Shown here piece after piece: positions 33,026 to 41,701 of a DNA stretch of 64,000 nt. Source of the DNA: Dongia_A sp039808885 (GTDB lineage: Bacteria > Pseudomonadota > Alphaproteobacteria > Dongiales > Dongiaceae); contig JBDHTX010000005.1 in NCBI GenBank assembly GCA_039808885.1, positions 62,001-126,000 on the forward strand, in the 5' to 3' direction. Below the pieces are notes generated by a model. It did not search any database, was not told the origin of the DNA, and worked only from the letters and a program-made list of their open reading frames with translations. Position 1 is the stretch's first letter. Each line of letters begins with the position of its first letter. The translations under genes were made by a program, and so were the position numbers.

Positions 33026-33884
33026 TAAGCCACGCCTTGGCGGCGTGGTATTCGAAGGTGACGACGTTGCACTCCGCGACGGCCTTCTGGAAGCCCGCCT
33101 TGGCCGCGGCGGCATCGCCCGCCAGCGCGTTGCGGTGTCCGACCGAGAAATAGCTGTCGCATCGATTCTCGCGCGCCGCCGACCCGGTCATGCGCTGGGC
33201 GCGCGCGAGGAGTTCGGCGTCGCTGATCGCGCCCATCCGGTGCTGCTTGAGCAGGGGCAGCATGGTGTCGGTCCGGCCGGAGACGTCTTCGGCCTCGATC
33301 AGCGCCAGGTCTCTCTGGCGCAATTCCGACTCGATCAAGGCGGCGTTGAAGCGGAGGATCGCGGCCGTATTCTCGTCGTGATCGTTCTCCGCATAGTCGT
33401 CCGCGGCCGAGCGGAACAGCGGAACGGCCTTGGCACGGTCGCCGGCGACGTATTCCAGCATCGCCAGGTTCTCGTCGAAGGAATGGGTCGGGCTCATCGG
33501 CGCCATATCGGCAAACAGCTTCAGCGCCTGCTCGTATTCGCCGCTTTCGCCGAGCAGGGTGGCGCGCCGGCGATGGCTGAAGGTCCATCCGGGATCGGCG
33601 GCGATCGCCTTGTCGATGTCGGCAAGGGCTCCCGGCAGATCGCCCATGAACTCCCGCAGCAGCGCGCGACGGTGATAGGCCTCGGCGATGGTGGTCGTGT
33701 TCTTCGTCTGCACCGCCTCGGCCACATAGCGGTCGCAGCCCTGGGCGCTGACCAGGCGGTCCAGCGCCAGATCGCATGCGGCGCTTGCCGTCGCCGGCGG
33801 CTTTTGCGGCGCCGTGCATCCGGTGAAGCCCAGGGCCAGCAACGCCATGCCGGCCGCCCATCGCGTCATCCTCGATCGCCGCAT
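33009..33884 (-). CDS. TPR-containing lipoprotein
   Basis: A 291-aa protein with a lipoprotein signal (hydrophobic residues 9-20, then LGFTGC with the lipid-bearing Cys near residue 22). It is followed by tetratricopeptide-like helices: AYHRRALLREFMGDLPGALADIDKAIAADPGW and further units to about residue 180. Likely anchored in the periplasm as a protein-interaction scaffold. GGGAGGGG precedes the ATG. Last gene of a five-gene minus-strand run. The 3' end including the stop has been tandemly duplicated. Confidence 0.8.
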   Translation of the reverse strand: MRRSRMTRWAAGMALLALGFTGCTAPQKPPATASAACDLALDRLVSAQGCDRYVAEAVQTKNTTTIAEAYHRRALLREFMGDLPGALADIDKAIAADPGWTFSHRRRATLLGESGEYEQALKLFADMAPMSPTHSFDENLAMLEYVAGDRAKAVPLFRSAADDYAENDHDENTAAILRFNAALIESELRQRDLALIEAEDVSGRTDTMLPLLKQHRMGAISDAELLARAQRMTGSAARENRCDSYFSVGHRNALAGDAAAAKAGFQKAVAECNVVTFEYHAAKAWLKQLGG

Positions 33885-33919
33885 TGGCGCCCCTCCCTTC
33901 AGCCTGAAGCCATGGGCCT

Positions 33920-34204
33920 CTACCGCTTCAGCCGTTTCAGCAGCTCCGAGCAGACCCAGATGCAGCCGACGAAGAACAGCAGCGGCGGGGCGGCGATCAG
34001 CAGCATCCACAGCACGTCGACGCCGCTGCCCATGAACCCATCGGCCATGAAACCCAGCGCGCAGAAGCCGGTGCCGATCAGGCCGAGGATGCTGACGATC
34101 ATCACCAGGATGGAGACGACCCGCAGCTTGCCGTCGGTGGCCGCGGGTGGAGTGACGGGCGGCGCACCGGGCGGCGGCGGGTTCGATGGCGGCGTCTCGG
34201 TCAC
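33920..34204 (-). CDS. Small two-span membrane protein
   Basis: A 94-aa protein. The N-terminal 24 residues are Pro-rich and probably cytosolic, followed by two membrane helices (about 28-52 and 62-86) and a short basic tail. Start GTG behind a clear AGGAGGAGG. Lies 11 bases after the radical SAM gene and 35 bases before the lipoprotein gene, so it belongs to the same transcript. Function unknown; may help hold the radical SAM enzyme or the Lgt-like protein at the membrane. Confidence 0.72.
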   Translation of the reverse strand: MTETPPSNPPPPGAPPVTPPAATDGKLRVVSILVMIVSILGLIGTGFCALGFMADGFMGSGVDVLWMLLIAAPPLLFFVGCIWVCSELLKRLKR

Positions 34205-34215
34205 GGTGCCTCCTC

Positions 34216-35649
34216 CTATTCGGCGAACTCGCGGCTCGCGGCCGCCGGTTCGCTCCAGCCGAGCTCGCGGCGGATGCGCTTGTCGGTGCCGTCGCGGTAG
34301 AGCAGGTTGTAGGTGTCGAACGGGATGATGCGGCTCTCCGGCGTCACGAAATGGATGCAGGAGCGCTTCACCTGGGCGACGCAGAAATTGAAGCGGTCGA
34401 GGAACTGGATGCCGAGGACCCGGAACACGCGGTCATAGCCGATCGCGTCGGGCACCTCGAATTGCGGCAGGCAGCAGAGCAGCTCGCGCAGCTTGAGGTC
34501 CGTCATCTCGCCGGCCGCCGACAGCGACATCAGCTGGAACAGCCGCTCCTTCAGCGCCGGGAACTTCTCATAGGCGATGGTGTTCGGCCCGTCGCGCAGC
34601 AGATCCTCGCGCGGCAGCAGGCTGGTGATGGGGGTGAGTTTCTTGCCGTCGCGCAGCGCATAGCCGATGGTGATCGATTCCGGGTTGCAGGGCAGCGGGA
34701 TGATGTCGTCCGCCGCGAAGCCGCAATCCTGCTCGATCAGCCCGCGGCGGATGTCGGACAGCAGCACGCGGTCACGGTTCTTGTCGAAGTTCTCGTTGCG
34801 CCCGGCATCCTGGACCGGCTGGAAGGTGACGCCGCGCACGCAGTTCCAGTTCAGCGCATGGCGCACGATGGCGCCGATCTCCCGGTCGTTGACGCCTTTC
34901 TTGAGGACCGCGACCAGGGTGGTGGAGATGTTGTGCCGCTCCAGGTTCTCCAGCGCCTGCTGGCGGATGCTCCGCAGGTCGGCGCCGCGAATCTGCATCA
35001 GCGCCTCGCGCTCCAGCGAATCGAATTGCAGGTAGATCTCGAAGCCGGGGGTGAACTCGGCCAGCTGCTTCACGAAATCCGGCTCGCGCGCCAGGCGCAA
35101 CCCGTTGGTGTTCAGCATCAGGTGGCGGATCGGCCGGCGCTTGGCGGCGCGCAGGATGTCGAGGATCTGCGGGTGCAGGGTCGGCTCGCCGCCGGAAATC
35201 TGCAGGAGATCCGGCTCGCCCTCGCTCGCCACCAGCGTGTCCATCATGCCCTCGATGGTGGCGAGGTCGAGATGCTTCGGCCGGTGCGGCGCCGAATCGG
35301 CGAAACAGACCGGGCAGGTCAAATTGCAGTGCTCGTTGACCTCGATGAGGGCGAGGCAGGAATGCTGCTCATGGTCCGGGCACAGGCCGCAATCGAACGG
35401 GCAGCCGGAATGCGTGCGCGACTGGAACTTGAGCGGGATGTCGCCGGGCTTCAGCCAGTCGCGGCAGCGGCGGTAGTATTCCGCGTCGGTCGACACCAGG
35501 GTCTTCTGGTAGCCGTGCTGCGGGCAGCGCTTCTGGAAAAACACCAGCTCGTCCTCGATGACGATCTTGGCCGGAACCGGGTGCAGGCAGGTCTCGCACA
35601 GCGACTGGGTCTGGCCGTAGAAGAGGTGCGGTCTATAGGCCCGCTGCAT
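34216..35649 (-). CDS. Radical SAM protein of the Tes/MJ0619-like group
   Basis: A 477-aa radical SAM enzyme. The SAM cluster motif is CNLTCPVC (Cys108, 112, 115), preceded by GCPFDCGLCPDH (Cys83, 87, 90) and Cys98, and by an N-terminal CETC pair (18, 21) with Cys42 that looks rubredoxin-like. GGEP follows at 153-156. This multi-cluster layout matches archaeal tetraether synthase (Tes) and related proteins, as I know the family. In Tes the reaction joins lipid tails by C-C bonds. The start overlaps the upstream Lgt-like gene by 17 bases. Lipid coupling or methylation is inference. Confidence 0.85.
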   Translation of the reverse strand: MQRAYRPHLFYGQTQSLCETCLHPVPAKIVIEDELVFFQKRCPQHGYQKTLVSTDAEYYRRCRDWLKPGDIPLKFQSRTHSGCPFDCGLCPDHEQHSCLALIEVNEHCNLTCPVCFADSAPHRPKHLDLATIEGMMDTLVASEGEPDLLQISGGEPTLHPQILDILRAAKRRPIRHLMLNTNGLRLAREPDFVKQLAEFTPGFEIYLQFDSLEREALMQIRGADLRSIRQQALENLERHNISTTLVAVLKKGVNDREIGAIVRHALNWNCVRGVTFQPVQDAGRNENFDKNRDRVLLSDIRRGLIEQDCGFAADDIIPLPCNPESITIGYALRDGKKLTPITSLLPREDLLRDGPNTIAYEKFPALKERLFQLMSLSAAGEMTDLKLRELLCCLPQFEVPDAIGYDRVFRVLGIQFLDRFNFCVAQVKRSCIHFVTPESRIIPFDTYNLLYRDGTDKRIRRELGWSEPAAASREFAE

Positions 35650-36361
35650 GCATTCCCCCGATTGCGCCGCGCCGCCGCAGCATCCACAGAGCGTAGCCGA
35701 GCAGGATCAGCGCGCCAATCTGAAACACGTCGAGGCCGGCGACCAGCGCGCCATAGGGCTTGCTGAACTCGATCAGGAAGCGCTGCGCGGCGTAGTAGCC
35801 GACGAAGACATAGAAGCCGCGTGTGGCGACCGCCTGCGGCGCGCGGCGGAACCACGGCAGGAATCCGGCGAGGAAGGCCAGCATGGCGAGAGATTCGTAG
35901 AGCGGCGACGGATGGCGCCCGATGCCGTCGCCAAAATCCCAGGCCCAGGGCAGCGTCGTCGGCGCGCCATAGGTGAAGTCCTCCAGCCCGGAGAGCTGGC
36001 AGCCGACCCGGCCCAGGATCATGCCGAGGCTGAGCGGCACGACATAGACCACGCCGGTGGATCCGGCCCGCCGCTTCAGCGCCTTCCAGAGCTCGACGCC
36101 GCAGATGCCGCCGAACAGCGCCCCGAAGGCGGAGCGGCCGATGCCTTCGACCCCGGTGACATAAAGATTGACCGTGCCGAACCAGAAGGCGCCGACCAGG
36201 GCGGCGCAGCTCAGCACCGCCCAATAGCCGAGATCGCCCTGCGCGCGGGCGACATAGCCGGCGGGCTTCAGCGCGCGGCGATAGAACAGCCAGCCGCCCA
36301 GCGTGCCGCTGCCCGCGGCGATGAGATCGGTGACGAGGTGGAGATGCGGGGAAAGGGTCAA
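35633..36361 (-). CDS. Prolipoprotein diacylglyceryl transferase (Lgt) paralogue
   Basis: A 242-aa polytopic membrane protein related to Lgt: GRVGCQLSGLEDFTYG, TLPWAWDFGDG and RHPSPLYES match the conserved Lgt segments. The essential HGG motif of true Lgt is absent (here GRSAFGALFGGICG), and the usual GN..N is GCQLS, so it probably does not modify prolipoproteins the same way; phospholipid binding may be kept. About six spans. Start TTG in a TTGA overlap with the upstream dehydrogenase stop, and its own end overlaps the radical SAM start: a tightly coupled trio. Confidence 0.8.
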   Translation of the reverse strand: MTLSPHLHLVTDLIAAGSGTLGGWLFYRRALKPAGYVARAQGDLGYWAVLSCAALVGAFWFGTVNLYVTGVEGIGRSAFGALFGGICGVELWKALKRRAGSTGVVYVVPLSLGMILGRVGCQLSGLEDFTYGAPTTLPWAWDFGDGIGRHPSPLYESLAMLAFLAGFLPWFRRAPQAVATRGFYVFVGYYAAQRFLIEFSKPYGALVAGLDVFQIGALILLGYALWMLRRRGAIGGMHAAGL

Positions 36362-37311
36362 GCCGGCTTCTTCCGCGCCTGGTCGGCCTTCAGCCAGCGG
36401 AACAGCTCCTCCATCCGCGCCGCGATGAGGGCGGCGCCGTCGCGCTTCGACCAGTCATGGACGCCCCTGCCATTGGCGATGCCGTTGGCGCCGGCGGCGA
36501 CCAGGTCGGCGACGGCCTTGGCGGGCTCGGGCGCGACGTCGAGATGCGGGATCAGCGACTTGCCGAAATGGTACATGGTGTAGAGCCCGCCGGCATCGGC
36601 GGATTCGATCGGGCCGGTGATGCCGACGCGCCGGCCGAAGGAATTGCGCACCACCGTGTCGATGGCCTCGGCGCTGGCCGCACCCGAGGCCCACAGCGCC
36701 CAGGCCTCGCGCAGCATGGCGAATTGCAGGCGGTTGCCGATGAAGCCGGGAATCTCCCTGTCGATCACCGCCGGCTCCTTGCCGGCCTCCTTCAGGCGGG
36801 CGCAGACCCATTGCGTCACGTCCGGCGCGGTGCGCGGCCCGGCGCAGACCTCGACCAGGGGTATCAGCTGCGGCGGATACCAGAAATGCGTGGCGATGAC
36901 GCGCTCGGGGTGCTTGACCTCGGCGACGAGGGCGCTGGCCGGCTGGCCGCTGGAGGAGCCGAGCACGGCGGGCGGCGGGCAGATGCGATCGAGCCTGCCG
37001 AAGATCTCCAGCTTCAGCGGCAAATCCTCGGTCACCGCCTCGATCACCAGCTGCGCCGGCGCGGCGTCTTCGAGGGCGGTCGAGATCTTGATCCGCGCCA
37101 GGATCGCCGGGATGGCGGAGCGTTCGATCAGGTCATGGGCGGCGAAATCGCCGAGGCTGGCGGCGATCTTGCCCTTGGCGCGCTCCAGCGATCCCGGCTC
37201 GCGGCCGATCATCACCACGTCCTTGCCGGCGGCGGCGAAAACCTGGGCAATGCCGTGACCGATGATGCCGTTGCCGATGACGGCGACGATGCGCAGCGCA
37301 TCTGGAACCAA
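36358..37311 (-). CDS. 3-hydroxyacyl-CoA dehydrogenase family protein
   Basis: A 317-aa two-domain dehydrogenase. The N-terminal Rossmann domain has VIGNGIIGHGIAQVFAAAG and the QLVIEAVTEDLPLK stretch. The C-terminal domain includes EIPGFIGNRLQFAMLREAWAL. It lacks hydratase domains, so it resembles single-function 3-hydroxybutyryl-CoA dehydrogenases or carnitine/gulonate-type members (single C-terminal helical domain, ITGPIESADAGGL). Start TTG behind GGGGAGGGG. First gene of the operon leading into the Lgt-like and radical SAM genes, so its substrate may be an acyl or polar lipid precursor. Confidence 0.85.
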   Translation of the reverse strand: MVPDALRIVAVIGNGIIGHGIAQVFAAAGKDVVMIGREPGSLERAKGKIAASLGDFAAHDLIERSAIPAILARIKISTALEDAAPAQLVIEAVTEDLPLKLEIFGRLDRICPPPAVLGSSSGQPASALVAEVKHPERVIATHFWYPPQLIPLVEVCAGPRTAPDVTQWVCARLKEAGKEPAVIDREIPGFIGNRLQFAMLREAWALWASGAASAEAIDTVVRNSFGRRVGITGPIESADAGGLYTMYHFGKSLIPHLDVAPEPAKAVADLVAAGANGIANGRGVHDWSKRDGAALIAARMEELFRWLKADQARKKPA

Positions 37312-37500
37312 TTTCCCCTCCCCGTTCCTATTGCCCCTACACGCGACCCGGAGTCTGCGGCAGCGGCGCGATCAGGCCAAGGTGTTTCTTGCACATTCCG
37401 GCGGTACCGGGGATTCTGTCGCATAGTGTGTCGGAACTTTCGTCGATCAGGCGGCGGTCAGGCGCCGCCGAAGATCGCGCCCATCAGGAAGGAGCAGACC

Positions 37501-37788
37501 ATGGCCCATGAGGAACTGCACGAAGCCGCCACCGATCTGACGGAGGCGACCCGCGACATGCATCGGGCGATCATCTCGCTGATGGAAGAGCTCGAGGCGA
37601 TGGACTGGTATCAGCAGCGCGCGGATGCCTGCAGGAATCCGGAGCTCAAGGGCATCCTGCTGCACAACGGCAACGAGGAGAAGGAGCATGCGGCGATGCT
37701 GATCGAATGGATCCGCCGCAACGACCCCAAATTCTCCGCCGAGCTCAAGGACTACCTGTTCACCGACAAGTCGCTCACCCACGACTGA
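37501..37788 (+). CDS. EncFtn-type encapsulated-ferritin-like protein, standalone
   Basis: A 95-aa two-helix ferritin-like protein close to Rhodospirillum rubrum EncFtn: HRAIISLMEELEAMDWYQQR and HNGNEEKEHAAMLIEWIRRNDPK. Ferroxidase ligands align as Glu30, Glu60 and His63, with Trp36 and Tyr37 in place. EncFtn oxidises Fe(II) as a ring decamer and depends on an encapsulin shell for storage. Here the protein ends at DYLFTDKSLTHD, without the C-terminal targeting peptide, and no encapsulin gene is nearby. AGGAGCAG precedes the ATG. It may act free in the cytosol or work with a distant shell. Confidence 0.9.
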   Translation: MAHEELHEAATDLTEATRDMHRAIISLMEELEAMDWYQQRADACRNPELKGILLHNGNEEKEHAAMLIEWIRRNDPKFSAELKDYLFTDKSLTHD

Positions 37789-37805
37789 GCGGCGCCGCCT
37801 CAGGA

Positions 37806-39686
37806 TCAGGCGAAGGCGCGCTTCATCATCGCGTCCAGTCGCCTGGCGAAGGCGGTGGGGTCGGACAGGGCCTCGCCCTCCTGGATGCGGGCCTGGTCCA
37901 GCAGCAGCCAGGCGGCATCCGTGACTGCCTCGCCCTTGCCGGCGGAGACGGCGGCGGCGAGGGCGGCGACCAGGGGATGCGAACCGTTGATCTCCAGCAC
38001 GCGCGGCGCCAGGGCGTCGAGGCGCTTGTGCTGCTGCAGCAGGCGCGCCAGGCGCATGTCGAGGTCGCCCTCGTCGGCGACGAGGCACACGGCGCTGTCG
38101 GTCAGGCGCTGCGACACGCGCACGTCCTTCACCGCGTCCTTCAGGGCCAGCTTCATCAGCGCCACCAGGTTGTCGATGCCGGCGGCGGCGGGCTCCGGCT
38201 TCTTCGCCTCGGCCTTGTCGTCGCCCTTGATCGCATCGAGATCGGCGCCGCCGCGGGTGACGGACTTGAAGGGCTTGCCCTCGTATTCGCCCACCGCCGG
38301 GATCCAGAACTCGTCGATGCCGTCAACCAGCAGCAGCACCTCGACGCCCTTGGCCTTGTAGCCTTCGAGCTGGGCCGAGCGCGCGGCGGCCTCCAGCGAT
38401 TCGCCGGTGATGTAGTAGATCGCGCTCTGGCCTTCCTTCATGCGGCCGACATAATCGGCGAGGCTGACCAGGGAATCGTTGTGCGTCGAGCGGAAGCGGG
38501 CGAGCGACAGCAGGGCCGCGCGGTTGTCGTTGTCCTCGTAGATGCCCTCCTTGAGGACGGCGCCGAAATTGTTCCAGAAGGCGGCATAGGCATCGGCCTC
38601 GTTCTCCGCCTTCTTCTTCAGGTGCTCCAGCACCTTCTTCACCACGCCCTGGCGGATCTTGGTCAGCACCGGGTTCTGCTGCAGCATCTCGCGGCTGATG
38701 TTGAGCGGCAGGTCCTCCGAATCCACCAGGCCCTTCACGAAGCGCAGCCAGGACGGCAGCAGCTCCTCGCAATGGTCGGTGATGAAGACGCGCTTGACGT
38801 AGAGCTTCAGCGATTGCTTGCGGTCGGGGTGGAACAGGTCGAAGGGCTTGGCCGTCGGGATGAAGACCAGGCCGGTATATTCGATCTTGCCCTCGGCCTT
38901 GAAATGCAGGGTCGACCACGGCTCGTCGAAGGCATGCGCCACATGGCGGTAGAAGTCGCGGTACTGCTCCTCGGTGATCTCGGACTTCGGCCGGGTCCAC
39001 AAGGCCGCCGCCTGGTTGACCTTCTCCTCCTTGCCGCCCTCGACCAGCTTGATCGGCAGGGCGATGTGGTCGGAATACTTGGTGATGATGGAACTGACAC
39101 GGGCGGAATCCAGGAATTCCTCGGCGCCCGTCTTGATGTGCAGGATGACGTCGGTGCCGCGCCCAGCCTTGCCGCCCGGTCGTTCGGATTCCCCGACCTC
39201 GAACTCGCCCTTGCCGTCGCTGACCCATTTCCAGGCCTGGGTCTCGCCGGCGCGGCGGCTGACCACCTCGACCTTGTCGGCGACCATGAAGGCGGCATAG
39301 AAGCCGACGCCGAACTGGCCGATCAGCGACACGTCGCTTTTCTTGTCCGCCTTCCCGCCCTCCAGCGCCTGGACGAACTGGGCCGAGCCGGAGCGGGCGA
39401 TGGTGCCGAGATGCGAGATCAGCTCGTCGCGGTTCATGCCGATGCCATTGTCCGACACGGTCAGCGTCTTCGCCGCCTTGTCGAGGGCGACGGTGATGGC
39501 GAAGTCCGGATCGTCGGCGAGCAGCCCCGGCTCGGTCAGGCTGAGATAGCGCAGCTTGTCGCAGGCGTCCGAGGCGTTGGAGACCAGCTCGCGCAGGAAC
39601 ACCGCGCGGTCGGAATAGAGCGAGTGGGCGACGATGTCGAGCAGGCGCGACACCTCGGCCTGGAAGCCCATCTTTTCCATTTTCAT
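37806..39686 (-). CDS. htpG: Molecular chaperone HtpG (Hsp90)
   Basis: A 626-aa cytosolic Hsp90 with the GHKL ATPase domain (LRELVSNASDACDKLRYLSL; DNGIGMNRDEL; GQFGVGFYAAFMVADKV), the middle domain with the catalytic Arg region LPLNISREMLQQN, and the C-terminal dimerisation domain. ATG chosen behind ACGAGG; a TTG three codons upstream is possible. An RpoH-like promoter candidate lies upstream. Convergent with the EncFtn gene, 17 bases apart. Confidence 0.96.
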   Translation of the reverse strand: MKMEKMGFQAEVSRLLDIVAHSLYSDRAVFLRELVSNASDACDKLRYLSLTEPGLLADDPDFAITVALDKAAKTLTVSDNGIGMNRDELISHLGTIARSGSAQFVQALEGGKADKKSDVSLIGQFGVGFYAAFMVADKVEVVSRRAGETQAWKWVSDGKGEFEVGESERPGGKAGRGTDVILHIKTGAEEFLDSARVSSIITKYSDHIALPIKLVEGGKEEKVNQAAALWTRPKSEITEEQYRDFYRHVAHAFDEPWSTLHFKAEGKIEYTGLVFIPTAKPFDLFHPDRKQSLKLYVKRVFITDHCEELLPSWLRFVKGLVDSEDLPLNISREMLQQNPVLTKIRQGVVKKVLEHLKKKAENEADAYAAFWNNFGAVLKEGIYEDNDNRAALLSLARFRSTHNDSLVSLADYVGRMKEGQSAIYYITGESLEAAARSAQLEGYKAKGVEVLLLVDGIDEFWIPAVGEYEGKPFKSVTRGGADLDAIKGDDKAEAKKPEPAAAGIDNLVALMKLALKDAVKDVRVSQRLTDSAVCLVADEGDLDMRLARLLQQHKRLDALAPRVLEINGSHPLVAALAAAVSAGKGEAVTDAAWLLLDQARIQEGEALSDPTAFARRLDAMMKRAFA

Positions 39687-39738
39687 GTTCTGCAACCTCG
39701 TCGTGAATCCTGCCCGCCCGGGGCGCGATACGCGCCGT

Positions 39739-39768
39739 CATATGAGCGATCCCGGGCAAGGGTTCAAG
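39739..39768 (-). promoter_or_regulatory. Candidate heat-shock (RpoH) promoter of htpG
   Basis: On the minus strand CTTGAA (39763-39768), 16 bases, then CTCATATG (39739-39746) resembles the RpoH consensus CTTGAAA / CCCATnT. It lies about 50 bases upstream of the htpG start. Position and gene fit; the -10 has one deviation. Confidence 0.45.
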
Positions 39769-39854
39769 AGCCTGCTTTACAGCCCGGGCCGACTGTGCGA
39801 GCGATTCCCGCGATGCGCAGCGGATCAGGTACTTAACTGCTTTCAGGCGGTGGC

Positions 39855-40679
39855 ATGATTTCGACGCGAGCGTGCCGGCGCAACCGGCGCGAGGCCCTGG
39901 CGGCCTGGTTCGTCCCGGCGGCGTGGCTGATCCTGGCGGCGCTGGGCGCCATGCTGCCGGCAGCGCCGGCGCGGCCCGAGGGCAGCCTAGCCGATTCCCC
40001 CGACACGCTGGTCGGCGAATACCGCCACAGCACCCTCACGCTCGCGGGCCAGGCGCGGCGCAGCGTCGCCACCATCGCGCGGCGCGGCGAGGGCTTCGCG
40101 ATCGCCTGGCAGGAGGACGAGGGCAACCTGTTCGGCGGCATCGGCCTCAGCCTCGACGGCGTTTTCGGCGCCGCCTATACCGAGGCGCTGAGCGGCGAGT
40201 TCCGCGGCAGCTTCGTCGCCGCCTACCGCATCGCCGGCGGCACGCTGGAGGGCGTGCGGCTGCCGCACGGCGCGCCGCAGCCGCTGGTGCGGGAACGCCT
40301 GCAGGGCGCGCCGGGACTGCAAGGGCGCTACGACATTGTCGGCGGCGACGGCGGCAGCCCGGGATCGGTGGAGATCACGCGCCAGGGCGACACCTACCAG
40401 ATGATCTGGCAGGCACCCGACCAGACCTATGAGGGCGTCGGCCTGCGCATCGGCGACGTGCTGGTCGCCGGCTTCGCGCGCGGCTTCGCCCCGGCGCTGG
40501 TCGCCTATTGCGCCGACGCGCATGTGCTGACCGGGCTCGCGACCTACGGCCATGCCGGCACCGTCACGCCCGACCGCCTGGTGCAGGCGGGCACCGACGG
40601 CAACACGGCGGCGGCGGAACCCTCGACGCGCTGCCGCGCCGCCATCGACAAGTGGAACCCGTCGCTGAAACGCGGATGA
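39855..40679 (+). CDS. Two-repeat exported protein, paralogue 1 of 3
   Basis: A 274-aa protein with a hydrophobic signal/anchor (about 15-40). Two related beta-rich repeats follow: residues about 52-140 (LVGEYRHS... GFAIAWQEDEGNLFGGIGLSLDG) and 152-235 (LQGRYDIVGGDGG... YQMIWQAPDQTYEGVGLRIGDVLVAGF). Each repeat has the order GxY - G-x-Y-x-I-x-W - GVGL - LVA. The same layout occurs in the proteins starting at 40868 and 43318. Family not recognised; a lipocalin-like or other ligand-binding beta fold is a guess. Periplasmic or surface location predicted. Confidence 0.75.
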   Translation: MISTRACRRNRREALAAWFVPAAWLILAALGAMLPAAPARPEGSLADSPDTLVGEYRHSTLTLAGQARRSVATIARRGEGFAIAWQEDEGNLFGGIGLSLDGVFGAAYTEALSGEFRGSFVAAYRIAGGTLEGVRLPHGAPQPLVRERLQGAPGLQGRYDIVGGDGGSPGSVEITRQGDTYQMIWQAPDQTYEGVGLRIGDVLVAGFARGFAPALVAYCADAHVLTGLATYGHAGTVTPDRLVQAGTDGNTAAAEPSTRCRAAIDKWNPSLKRG

Positions 40680-40867
40680 GTCGCCGCAAATGCGCGGCAA
40701 TTGCCCGCAACCCTCGCCGGCGCGTCGCCGTCCCGCCGGATTGCCGCGTCATTCCGGCGCCATCTTAACGCCATAGCAACACCATGATTGCAAGCTAGGG
40801 TTGTCTTGTCGTTGGATCCTCATGCGGCGACCCTCGCCCGGGTCGACCATTGCCTGGAGCTGCATCC

Positions 40868-41659
40868 ATGCGCGGCAGCATTGCCCATCGATGGCTTGCC
40901 GGCGCCGCGGCGATCGTCCTGGCGCTGCTGGCGCCGGCCGCCGCCGCGGCGCAGGACTGGTTTTCCGGCCAATATGCGATCGCCGGCAGCGCCGGCGGCG
41001 GCAGCTATGGCGGCAGCGCCGCGGTGGCCGTTCGCGGCTCGGCCTTCGACGTCAGCTGGACGCGCGACGGCCAAGCGCCCGTTCAGGGCTTCGGCCTCAC
41101 CCGCAACCGGGTGCTGGGCGTCGGGTTTTGGCCGGAAGGCGCGCCGCGGGATGCCGCACTCGGCGTCGTCATCTATCACATCGACGGCGGCAAGCTGGAC
41201 GGCATCTGGCTGCCGCAAGGCGCCGACAAGCTGCAGCCCGGCCATGAAATGCTGATCGGCGCGCAGGACCTCACCGGCCGCTTCCAGATCGCCCTCGGCG
41301 TCAATCCCAATGGCCGCTCGAACTACACCGGCTATGCCGACTTCGAACGCGACGGCGACCACTTCAAGATCACCTGGCATGCGCCGCGCCAGGTCTTCCT
41401 GGGCAGCGGCGTCAAGATCGGCTACGTGCTGGTGGTGGCCTATGCCTATGAGCATTTCCCCGCCGTCGCCGCCTATTGCGCGAACGGCCAGGATCTCCGG
41501 GGCTCGTGGTGGAGCGGCGAGGCCGGCCAGGGCGGCAGCGAAATCCTGACCCCCGCGCCGTCGGACACGCCGCGGATCGCGGGCGATCTGCCCTCCGCCG
41601 CGAACGATCCCTGCGTCACCCCGATCGCGGGGGCTTTCCAGCGGCAGGCGCCAGGCTAG
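40868..41659 (+). CDS. Two-repeat exported protein, paralogue 2 of 3
   Basis: A 263-aa protein with a cleavable signal peptide (residues 1-28, AAAAAQ-D). Two repeats: about 30-125 (FSGQYAIAGSAGGGSYGG... FDVSWTRDGQAPVQGFGL... GKLDGIWLPQGAD) and 140-225 (LTGRFQIALGVNPNG... FKITWHAPRQVFLGSGVKIGYVLVVAY). A Cys pair near the end (YCANG and DPCVT) could form a disulphide. Starts at the ATG behind TGGAGC. It follows paralogue 1 by 188 bases in the same direction. Its last codons and stop are part of a three-unit 12-bp repeat. Confidence 0.75.
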   Translation: MRGSIAHRWLAGAAAIVLALLAPAAAAAQDWFSGQYAIAGSAGGGSYGGSAAVAVRGSAFDVSWTRDGQAPVQGFGLTRNRVLGVGFWPEGAPRDAALGVVIYHIDGGKLDGIWLPQGADKLQPGHEMLIGAQDLTGRFQIALGVNPNGRSNYTGYADFERDGDHFKITWHAPRQVFLGSGVKIGYVLVVAYAYEHFPAVAAYCANGQDLRGSWWSGEAGQGGSEILTPAPSDTPRIAGDLPSAANDPCVTPIAGAFQRQAPG

Positions 41660-41683
41660 GCGCCAGGCTAGGCGCCAGGCCGA
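41648..41683 (+). repeat. Three 12-bp tandem repeats, the first containing a stop codon
   Basis: GCGCCAGGCTAG, GCGCCAGGCTAG and GCGCCAGGCCGA. The first unit includes the paralogue 2 stop; the second restores an identical end including TAG. Confidence 0.85.
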
Positions 41684-41701
41684 GCCAGGACAGGCGCGAG
41701 T

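Noticed and set aside
37707..39836. A 709-codon plus-strand frame over htpG
   Set aside because: htpG on the minus strand is unequivocal and the antisense product has no features.
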